Shown here one piece after another: positions 1 to 5,584 of a stretch of 10,744 bases of DNA (positions within the stretch are counted from its first letter, which is position 1; each line of letters opens with the position of its first letter). The stretch spans positions 1 through 10,744 of the forward strand of contig CAYOBW010000246.1 in NCBI GenBank assembly GCA_964402115.1, given 5' to 3'. A model generated the notes under the pieces. That model was given only the letters and a program-made list of their open reading frames with translations, was not told the DNA's origin and made no database searches. The position numbers and the translations under genes are program-made. Origin of the DNA: CAYOBW01 sp964402115. GTDB lineage: Bacteria; Verrucomicrobiota; Kiritimatiellia; UBA8416; CAYOBW01.

Positions 1-2
1 AT

Positions 3-26
3 GGGTTGGTCATAACCGGCCAACCC
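3..26. repeat. Short inverted repeat at left edge
   Basis: GGGTTGG at 3-9 is perfectly complementary to CCAACCC at 20-26, with a possible G-U and G-C extension inward and a small loop. It could be the terminator hairpin of a gene ending left of the window, but no uninterrupted T run follows (the sequence continues TACTTTAAAGTTTT). The call is only an inverted repeat; a terminator role is a guess. Confidence 0.35.
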
Positions 27-71
27 TACTTTAAAGTTTTACCGGACAACAGTGCCTAATAATAATAAATG

Positions 72-79
72 TATATTTG
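72..79 (+). promoter_or_regulatory. Putative Bacteroidota -7 promoter element
   Basis: The octamer TATATTTG matches the TAnnTTTG -7 consensus used by the primary sigma factor of Bacteroidota. It lies about 45 nt upstream of the first paired strand of the SAM-I riboswitch, so transcription starting a few bases downstream would include the whole aptamer. No convincing -33 TTG/TTTG box is visible 19-23 bases upstream; the region there is AT-rich. The match is short, but its position before a riboswitch makes it the best promoter candidate for the operon. Confidence 0.5.
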
Positions 80-122
80 CACCCGCAAAATCATTGCATC
101 TTTCCCTTTCAGAAAGGTGTTT

Positions 123-236
123 GATTTATACAGAAGAGTGGAGAGAACAGGCTCTGTGAAACTCTAGCAACCTACGTGTAACAGCAAGGTGCTAATACCT
201 GCCCCGACCCGGTTTTCGGAAAGGGAATTATAAACA
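123..236 (+). promoter_or_regulatory. SAM-I (S-box) riboswitch
   Basis: This stretch carries the conserved core of the SAM-I aptamer in the right order. It has GTGGAGAGAACAGG (P2 and the kink-turn region), CTGTGAAACTCTAGCAACC (the GATGAAACCC-GGCAACC block), and AAGGTGCTAATACCTGCC (the GGTGCCAATTCCTGC block). P1 can form between TTTATA at 125-130 and TATAAA at 229-234. P2 pairs AGAGT at 135-139 with ACTCT at 161-165, and part of P3 pairs ACCT at 170-173 with AGGT at 187-190. In this family SAM binding represses downstream methionine genes, and all four downstream genes belong to methionine synthesis. No strong hairpin with a U tract follows directly, so the expression platform is not obvious. 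The outer boundaries are approximate. Confidence 0.93.
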
Positions 237-251
237 TAACACCTTGAAATC

Positions 252-380
252 ATGAACACGATCATCCTGTTTCAATTGTTCCCGGCCAGCCAGGTCACTC
301 CTGCGTTTATTGGTATACTGTTCCACCCCGGCACGGTAACTGCCGTCGCTTCCCATATGTCTATGCGCTGGCAGGGTTAA
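252..380 (+). CDS. Possible 42-residue leader ORF after the riboswitch
   Basis: An ATG sixteen nucleotides after the P1 stem of the riboswitch opens a 43-codon frame ending in TAA, in the leader between riboswitch and aspartate kinase. The product would be a hydrophobic small peptide starting MNTIILFQLF and ending SHMSMRWQG; Met codons lie at 357-359 and 363-365. I recognise no homolog and see no ribosome-binding site. The frame could be open by chance. Its stop codon sits inside the left arm of a hairpin (371-380 with 394-403), which gives it the layout of an attenuator leader peptide. That is inference only; the alternative is plain untranslated leader. Confidence 0.25.
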   Translation: MNTIILFQLFPASQVTPAFIGILFHPGTVTAVASHMSMRWQG

Positions 381-429
381 CCGCGATTCCGCATTAATCC
401 TGCTTTCCCTTTACACCCGCTCATCGCGG
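371..429 (+). promoter_or_regulatory. Leader RNA structure: two conflicting or pseudoknotted stems
   Basis: GCAGGGTTAA (371-380) can pair with TTAATCCTGC (394-403) over ten positions, one of them G-U, leaving a 13-nt loop. CCGCGAT in that loop (381-387) is perfectly complementary to ATCGCGG at 423-429. The two pairings are compatible only as an H-type pseudoknot, or they may be alternative states. The first hairpin is followed by TTTCCCTTTAC, a poor U tract. This could be the expression platform of the riboswitch or a translational control element upstream of the kinase gene, since nothing else between 236 and 472 looks structured. The pairings are seen directly; the function is inferred. Confidence 0.35.
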
Positions 430-451
430 ATCAGCAGTGCATAAAATTTCC

Positions 452-475
452 ATGAAAAAATATTATTCCAAATGA
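452..475 (+). CDS. Seven-codon upstream ORF overlapping the kinase start
   Basis: ATG at 452 begins a seven-codon frame (MKKYYSK) whose TGA at 473-475 overlaps the ATG of the aspartate kinase gene in an ATGA arrangement. Such overlaps usually mean translational coupling by ribosome re-initiation. The local AT-richness makes a chance occurrence plausible, and no Shine-Dalgarno sequence is visible before either ATG. The ATG at 472 remains the start for the kinase because its product begins directly with the conserved kinase N-terminus (VAKFGG). Confidence 0.2.
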   Translation: MKKYYSK

Positions 476-1854
476 AAAAATTCATTGTTGCCAAATTCGG
501 TGGTTCAAACCTGAAAAACCACCATGATTATATGAGGCTGGCACGGGTCGTAAAGTCTTATGACCAGCGCCTGGTGATCGTCGTCTCCGCATTTCACGGT
601 CTTACCAACAAACTGCTTTCGAACCTTGAAAAGGCGGTAACGGCCCCGTCTGAGGCAGATGATTTCCTTCGGCACATCCACTCCATCCAGTCAAGGCTGA
701 TCCTTGAAAACATTAAACCGGGGAAACTGCAATTGGAGGCCGAAACTGAAATGGACCGGCGCATCGGGGAACTGAAGGAGGTAATGGATCAGATCCATGC
801 CACCAGCAGCGTCAGTGATGCCCTTCATGACCTCGCCCTCAGCTACGGCGAGCGTTTCAGTTCCCTGGTCACATCAAAAGTACTTATGGAAAAAGGATTT
901 GATGTAGAAGAGGTGCTTCCGGAAAACCTGGAACTATTGACAGACGGAAACTTCGGGTTCGCCACCGTCGACTTTAAACGATCTGCCTCCCGGGTTAAAA
1001 ACAGGCTGTCGGGAAATAAGATCTACGTGGTGCCCGGGTTTTACGGCATCTCTCCTTACGGGGAGGTGAATCTCTTCGGCCGCGGGGGCAGCGATTATAC
1101 AGCCGCCGCCATTGCCCGCTGCACAGGGGCCGCCTCGCTGGATGTGTGGAAGGATGTGGACGGTTTCATGACCGCAGACCCGGGCATCGTTCCGGGTGTT
1201 TCCCGGATCGGCAAGCTGAGCTACAATGAAGCGGCCGAACTGGCCTATTTCGGTGCCCGGATACTGCACCCTGAAACTGTCAGCCCGCTTGTAAAGGCCA
1301 AAATACCACTCCGGATAATGAACATCGATACGTTTTCCAGGGAAATTGTCCCTTCCACTATCATCAATGGGTACCGTGAGGTCCATCCCGGTGTGATCAA
1401 GAGCATCACCTACAGCGACGATTTTGGCATGCTCCGGATTAAAGGCGCCGGGGTGGGCGCCAGGCCCGGGATCCTCGCCGAAATAACAAACCGGCTGGAA
1501 CAGGAAAAGGTCAACATCAAATCGGTGATCACCTCCCAGACAGCCATCAACATCCTGCTTTCAAAAAAAGACCTTGCACGGGCTCATCGGAGCATCGACC
1601 GGACCTCCATAAACGCCACCGCAGAAATTACCGCAACCGGTGAAATCTCAGTGATCGCCGCGGTTGGTGAAGGTATCATGGAACAGGCAGGCATCATGGC
1701 CCGCATCATCGGGGCGGTGGGTGCACGGCATATCAACCTGCAGACCATCGTGATGGGCGCCTCCCCCGTTTCAGCATACCTCGTGGTGGACCGCCGCGAC
1801 CGGGATGCGGCCCTGCAAATGATTCATTCATCTCAGTTTATTGAAAAACCATGA
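472..1854 (+). CDS. Aspartate kinase (monofunctional, with ACT domains)
   Basis: It phosphorylates aspartate to 4-phospho-aspartate, the first step to homoserine, methionine, threonine and lysine, in the cytoplasm. The 460-residue protein has the amino-acid-kinase fold at about residues 1-300: KFGGSN at 8-13, GERFSS at 126-131, GRGGSDYT at 203-210, KDVDGFMTADP at 227-237, and AAELAYFGARILHP at about 254-267. About 315-460 form two ACT regulatory domains (for example RPGILAEITNRL at 331-342). Length and layout match monofunctional aspartokinases of the AK III/ThrA-kinase type; there is no homoserine dehydrogenase fusion. The usual KFGG(T/S)S has Asn at position 13. As first gene of a SAM-riboswitch operon it is probably the methionine-dedicated isozyme, though lysC-type feedback by another amino acid cannot be excluded. 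The symbol is left open because lysC, ask and thrA-like names would all be guesses. Confidence 0.95.
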   Translation: MKKFIVAKFGGSNLKNHHDYMRLARVVKSYDQRLVIVVSAFHGLTNKLLSNLEKAVTAPSEADDFLRHIHSIQSRLILENIKPGKLQLEAETEMDRRIGELKEVMDQIHATSSVSDALHDLALSYGERFSSLVTSKVLMEKGFDVEEVLPENLELLTDGNFGFATVDFKRSASRVKNRLSGNKIYVVPGFYGISPYGEVNLFGRGGSDYTAAAIARCTGAASLDVWKDVDGFMTADPGIVPGVSRIGKLSYNEAAELAYFGARILHPETVSPLVKAKIPLRIMNIDTFSREIVPSTIINGYREVHPGVIKSITYSDDFGMLRIKGAGVGARPGILAEITNRLEQEKVNIKSVITSQTAINILLSKKDLARAHRSIDRTSINATAEITATGEISVIAAVGEGIMEQAGIMARIIGAVGARHINLQTIVMGASPVSAYLVVDRRDRDAALQMIHSSQFIEKP

Positions 1855-1898
1855 TTAAAATATGATATTCAATTACTTAATACTAAACACGAATCCAT

Positions 1899-3209
1899 AT
1901 GTCAACAAAACCTCATTTTGAAACATTACAGGTTCATGCAGGCCATGAACCGGACAGGGACACCAATTCACGGGCCGTTCCCATTTACCAGACAACATCC
2001 TACGTGTTTAACGATTCTGCCCATGGCGCCAGGCTTTTCAACCTTGACGAGTTCGGGAACATCTATACCAGGCTGATGAACCCGACCACCGACGTATTTG
2101 AAAAACGTATGGCGGCCCTCGAAGGAGGCGTGGCGGCCCTTGCTGTCTCTTCCGGCCATGCAGCCCAGTTCATCGCCCTCAACAATATCCTGCGGCAGGG
2201 TGACAATTTTGTCACATCTCCCTACCTCTATGGCGGTTCATGGAACCAGTTCAGGGTAAGCTTTAAAAACCTCGGGATCGACGCACGTTTCTCAAAAAGC
2301 CTGCACACCGGTGATTTTGAATCGCTGATCGATGAAAACACCAAAGCGCTTTACCTGGAAACCATCGGCAACCCTGGGTTTGTGGTGCCCGATTTCGATG
2401 CCTTTGCAGCCCTGTCAAAGAAATACGACCTGCCGCTTATCGTTGACAACACGTTTGCCGGGGGCGGGTATTTATTCAGGCCACTTGAACACGGCGCCCA
2501 TATCGTGGTGGAATCGGCTACCAAGTGGATCGGCGGACACGGCAACAGCATCGGCGGGGTGATTGTCGATGGCGGGAATTTCAACTGGGGGAACGGCAAA
2601 TATCCGCAGTTCACCGAACCTTCGGAAGGATATCACGGACTCCGGTTCTGGGATGTTTTCGGCGCAGGCTCGCCCTTCGGAAACATCGCTTTCATCATCC
2701 GGGCCAGGGTGGAAGGGTTGCGCGACTTCGGGCCCTGCATCAGCCCGTTCAATTCATTCCAACTGATCCAGGGAATTGAAACCCTCTCCCTGCGCATGGA
2801 ACGCCATGTGGAAAACACGCTGGCACTGGCAAAATACCTGCAGGTCCATCCGCAGGTGGAGCAGGTCAATTACCCCGGGCTGCCTGACAATCCGAACTTC
2901 CCGGTGGCATCAAAGTACCTGAAGAAGGGATTCGGCGGGGTTCTGTCATTTGTGATCAAAGGAGATAAATCACAAACCAGTCGTTTCGTTGAAAGCCTGA
3001 AACTCATCAGCCACCTGGCCAACGTGGGTGATACCCGCACCCTGATCATACAGCCATCAGCCACAACGCATCAGCAACTGTCATCGGAAGACCAGCTGGC
3101 TGCAGGGGTTCTGCCTTCATTACTGAGAGTATCGGTAGGGATCGAACATATCGACGATATCATTGCCGATTTCGACCAGTCATTCAATACGATTCAACAA
3201 CGTCATTAA
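1899..3209 (+). CDS. metY: O-acetylhomoserine sulfhydrylase (aminocarboxypropyltransferase)
   Basis: It is a PLP enzyme that joins O-acetylhomoserine and sulfide to give homocysteine and acetate in the cytoplasm. The 436-residue protein has the Cys/Met-metabolism PLP fold: PIYQTTSYVF near residue 28, YTRLMNPT at 56-63 (phosphate-binding Tyr and Arg from the partner subunit), YGGSWNQF at about 111-118, DNTF at 183-186 with the PLP-ring Asp, and ESATKWIGGHG at 205-215 with the Schiff-base Lys209. The length of about 430, the long insert after the Lys (VDGGNFNWGNGKYPQF), and SVGIEHIDDIIADF near the end mark MetY rather than the shorter MetB/MetC (about 380). It begins 44 nt after the kinase gene and ends 12 nt before metA. 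The preceding and following genes make its substrate, so the context agrees. Confidence 0.95.
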   Translation: MSTKPHFETLQVHAGHEPDRDTNSRAVPIYQTTSYVFNDSAHGARLFNLDEFGNIYTRLMNPTTDVFEKRMAALEGGVAALAVSSGHAAQFIALNNILRQGDNFVTSPYLYGGSWNQFRVSFKNLGIDARFSKSLHTGDFESLIDENTKALYLETIGNPGFVVPDFDAFAALSKKYDLPLIVDNTFAGGGYLFRPLEHGAHIVVESATKWIGGHGNSIGGVIVDGGNFNWGNGKYPQFTEPSEGYHGLRFWDVFGAGSPFGNIAFIIRARVEGLRDFGPCISPFNSFQLIQGIETLSLRMERHVENTLALAKYLQVHPQVEQVNYPGLPDNPNFPVASKYLKKGFGGVLSFVIKGDKSQTSRFVESLKLISHLANVGDTRTLIIQPSATTHQQLSSEDQLAAGVLPSLLRVSVGIEHIDDIIADFDQSFNTIQQRH

Positions 3210-3221
3210 AACCTTAAAGTC

Positions 3222-4139
3222 ATGCCGGTCATCATACCTGACAAACTCCCTGCAAAAGATATTCTATCAGAGGAGAACATCTTTACGATCGAACATTCAA
3301 AAGCCATCCGCCAGGACATCCGTGCCCTGCGCATCGCCATCCTGAACATCATGCCGATGAAAGAGGCCACGGAGACCCACATTCTCCGGCTGCTGACCAA
3401 CACGCCGGTGCAGGTCGAGATTCAATTCATCCGGCCGAAGGGCCATCAGCCGAAAAACACCCCGCAACAGCACCTGGAATATTTTTACAAGACCTTCGAA
3501 GAAGTAAGCCATCAGAAGTTCGACGGCCTCATCATCACAGGAGCCCCGGTTGAACATCTTTCCTTTGAGGAGGTGAACTATTGGGAAGAGTTCCGGGGAA
3601 TACTCGACTGGTCCGTTCACAATGTCACGTCGGTCATGCTGATATGCTGGGCCGCACAGGCCGGGCTGTACCATTTTCACGGGATACCAAAATACCAGCT
3701 GCCTTCAAAAATGTTCGGCAACTTCCATCACACGGCTAACAACAGGAGATCGCCCATTGCGAGGGGGTTTGATGACCGTTTCCTGGCACCGCATTCACGG
3801 CATACAGAAGTGAGACGTAGCGACATTGAAAACGTCGGGGAACTCGAGATCATTTCCGAATCGGAGGAGGCAGGCATATACATAGTGGTTTCCCGCGATG
3901 GCAAACGGGTATATGTGACCGGCCATTCGGAATATGATTCCGACACCCTTGGGAACGAATACCAGCGCGACCTGTCGAAAGGCCTTGAAATTGCCATGCC
4001 CGTGAACTACTACCCGGGTAACGACCCGTTGAAAAAACCGGAAGTAACCTGGCGCAGCCATGCCAACCTGCTCTTTCTCAACTGGCTCAATTATTATGTT
4101 TACCAGTCAACACCCTACGATATCAAAAAAATAGGGTAA
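3222..4139 (+). CDS. metA: Homoserine O-acetyltransferase, MetA family
   Basis: It acylates the homoserine hydroxyl, committing homoserine to methionine. The 305-residue length is typical of MetA (HTS family, class-I glutamine amidotransferase-like fold), not the alpha/beta-hydrolase MetX. Visible residues are NIMPMKEATE with Lys47, FDGLIITGAP at 100-109, ICWAAQAGLYHF with nucleophile Cys142, and YVTGHSEYD with His235 and Glu237 of the catalytic set. Position 111 is Glu (APVEHLSF). In this family Glu111 is associated with acetyl-CoA use and Gly111, as in E. coli, with succinyl-CoA. The neighbouring MetY, which uses O-acetylhomoserine, supports acetyl specificity. The gene starts 12 nt after metY and ends 6 nt before the next ATG. 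The family name is certain; donor specificity is inferred from one residue and context. Confidence 0.95.
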   Translation: MPVIIPDKLPAKDILSEENIFTIEHSKAIRQDIRALRIAILNIMPMKEATETHILRLLTNTPVQVEIQFIRPKGHQPKNTPQQHLEYFYKTFEEVSHQKFDGLIITGAPVEHLSFEEVNYWEEFRGILDWSVHNVTSVMLICWAAQAGLYHFHGIPKYQLPSKMFGNFHHTANNRRSPIARGFDDRFLAPHSRHTEVRRSDIENVGELEIISESEEAGIYIVVSRDGKRVYVTGHSEYDSDTLGNEYQRDLSKGLEIAMPVNYYPGNDPLKKPEVTWRSHANLLFLNWLNYYVYQSTPYDIKKIG

Positions 4140-4145
4140 CGTCAT

Positions 4146-5360
4146 ATGAGTAATGATTTTTCATATAAACCATATACCATGAAGAATAAAATTTCGATCG
4201 GACTATTCGGCTTTGGAGTTGTAGCGCAAGGCCTCGTCCATGTATTGAAGCAAACCCAGGGGGACAGGATACGCATTAAAAAAATAGGCATCAAGGACCC
4301 GGGTAAAACAAGGTCGCTGCCTGGTTCCCTGTTTACATCCGATGAAGACGAACTTCTCCGGGACCCGGAGATCGATTTGATTGTCGAGCTGATTGACGAT
4401 GCAGAAGCCGCCTACAGGATCGTGAAGAAATCACTCCTGGCGGGAAAGCCAACCGTCTCCGCCAACAAAAAGATGCTTGCCGGTCACTTGAACGAACTCA
4501 TCGCGCTGCAAAAGGAACACAATGTTTCCCTGCTGTACGAGCCATCTTCCTGCGGAAGTATCCCGATCATCAGGAACCTTGAAGAGTATTACGACAACGA
4601 CCTGTTGCAAAGTATCACAGGGATCCTCAATGGTTCGTCGAATTACATCCTTTCGAACATGACAGGCCGTGGAATTGACTATGCTGAAGCATTGCTTCAG
4701 GCACAGCAACTTGGTTTCGCGGAAAGTGACCCCACCCTGGACGTGGAGGGTATCGATGCCCTCAACAAACTGGTGATCATTACCGTGCATGCTTTTGGCC
4801 TCTATGTTTCCCCGGCGGATGTTTTCAGCTTCGGAATAGCAGAAATTTCCTCCCGGGATATCGAATTTGCCCGCGAAAAGGGCCGAAAGATCAAACTCGT
4901 TGGACAGGTCCGGAAGAACCCGGACAATACGCTCTCCATGTATGTGATGCCAAGGATGGTCACACCTGACAAATACATCTTCAATGTTGAGAACGAATTC
5001 AATGGTGTGGTAATTAAAGGAGCCTTCTATGACAAACAGTTCATGTTTGGAAAGGGTGCGGGGGGGTATCCTACGGGTTCAGCCGTCCTTTCCGACATCA
5101 CAGCCCTGGGTTATGGGTACCGGTATGAATACAAGAAAATGAACACGCAAAACGGACTGGCATTGAGCAATCATACATTGGTCAATATTTACCTTCGTTA
5201 CCAGACCGATGCAGAACTGGATCTTTTCCAATTTGAGGAGATTCATGAACGGTACCACTCTGACCGGTTCTGTTATGTAACCGGGTTAATCTCCCTTGAG
5301 AACCTGCAAAGGATTAAAGACGAACTCACGGGAAGTGACGTTTTTCTTGCAGAGATATAA
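4146..5360 (+). CDS. Homoserine dehydrogenase (monofunctional)
   Basis: It reduces aspartate semialdehyde to homoserine with NAD(P)H, supplying MetA. Landmarks in 404 residues: nucleotide-binding GFGVVA at 22-27, SANKKML at 105-111, NGSSNYILS at 162-170, and GFAESDPTLDVEGIDALNKL at 190-209. That last segment holds the catalytic Asp204 and Lys208, by analogy with the D/K pair of known homoserine dehydrogenases. GKGAGGYPTGSAVLSD at 302-317 closes the catalytic domain. The last 70 residues are shorter than and not clearly like the usual ACT domain, so allosteric threonine control may be absent or altered. The usual ELIGG motif reads ELIDD at 81-85, which I recall from other Bacteroidota relatives in met operons. 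The ATG at 4146 is 6 nt after metA; an ATG at 4179 (MKNKISIGLFGFG) would fit the family N-terminus better, so the first 11 residues are uncertain. Confidence 0.93.
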   Translation: MSNDFSYKPYTMKNKISIGLFGFGVVAQGLVHVLKQTQGDRIRIKKIGIKDPGKTRSLPGSLFTSDEDELLRDPEIDLIVELIDDAEAAYRIVKKSLLAGKPTVSANKKMLAGHLNELIALQKEHNVSLLYEPSSCGSIPIIRNLEEYYDNDLLQSITGILNGSSNYILSNMTGRGIDYAEALLQAQQLGFAESDPTLDVEGIDALNKLVIITVHAFGLYVSPADVFSFGIAEISSRDIEFAREKGRKIKLVGQVRKNPDNTLSMYVMPRMVTPDKYIFNVENEFNGVVIKGAFYDKQFMFGKGAGGYPTGSAVLSDITALGYGYRYEYKKMNTQNGLALSNHTLVNIYLRYQTDAELDLFQFEEIHERYHSDRFCYVTGLISLENLQRIKDELTGSDVFLAEI

Positions 5361-5373
5361 AGGTACTTTTATC

Positions 5374-5405
5374 ATCAAGAAGTTTACCCTTCTATACTTC
5401 TTGAT
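5374..5405. repeat. Nine-bp hairpin just after the met operon
   Basis: ATCAAGAAG at 5374-5382 pairs perfectly with CTTCTTGAT at 5397-5405 around a 14-nt loop, starting 14 nt after the homoserine dehydrogenase stop. No T tract follows on the + strand (CACAGGTGAT), so it is not a textbook terminator. A 3'-end stabilising hairpin or a weak terminator is possible. Confidence 0.45.
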
Positions 5406-5476
5406 CACAGGTGATACGTGTCAATAAAGTCCAATCCTTTACAGAATTTTTTCTCCCTATGAGTGGTAAATTAAGC

Positions 5477-5506
5477 AAAAAAACCGCCCCGGTCTCCCGG
5501 GAGCGG
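5477..5506 (-). terminator. Intrinsic terminator of the surface-protein gene
   Basis: Read on the minus strand, the sequence is a GC-rich hairpin followed by seven T. CCGC (5484-5487) plus CCCGG (5488-5492) pair with CCGGG (5497-5501) plus GCGG (5503-5506), with a 4-nt loop and one bulged base, and the A run at 5477-5483 becomes the U tract. It lies about 80 nt past the stop codon of the minus-strand gene at 5585, which is the expected place. Confidence 0.85.
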
Positions 5507-5520
5507 CCTAACCAAACACA

Positions 5521-5530
5521 AATGATCATT
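5521..5530. repeat. Perfect 10-bp palindrome
   Basis: AATGATCATT is its own reverse complement and lies between the two terminators in the convergent intergenic region. A protein-binding site is possible, but ten palindromic bases in AT-rich DNA can occur by chance. Apart from this and the three hairpins I see nothing in 5361-5584. Confidence 0.25.
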
Positions 5531-5539
5531 GGAGTAGTT

Positions 5540-5574
5540 AAACCTTCCAGGTTTTAAAAACCCGGAAGGTTTTT
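5540..5574 (+). terminator. Strong inverted repeat with T tail (operon terminator)
   Basis: AAACCTTCC at 5540-5548 pairs with GGAAGGTTT at 5564-5572. Inside it GGTTT (5550-5554) can pair with AAACC (5558-5562), with an A/C mismatch between the two stems. TTTTT at 5570-5574 follows on the + strand, so it can end the met operon about 180 nt past its last stop. The symmetry means it could also form in the minus-strand transcript just after the stop at 5585. Similar CTTCC...GGAAG AT-looped inverted repeats are common between Bacteroidota genes, so it may also belong to a dispersed repeat family (recollection, not checked). Confidence 0.65.
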
Positions 5575-5584
5575 GGAGGAAGTT

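Noticed and set aside
934..1386. 150-codon open frame antisense to the aspartate kinase gene
   Set aside because: It lies wholly inside a gene with full family motifs, and its product has no recognisable domain; high GC third positions open shadow frames here.
472..5360. Bifunctional ThrA-type kinase-dehydrogenase split by mutation
   Set aside because: The kinase and dehydrogenase are separated by two intact genes, and each has its own start, stop and full domain length.
5374..5405. Hairpin after homoserine dehydrogenase as intrinsic terminator
   Set aside because: No T tract follows; kept only as an inverted repeat.
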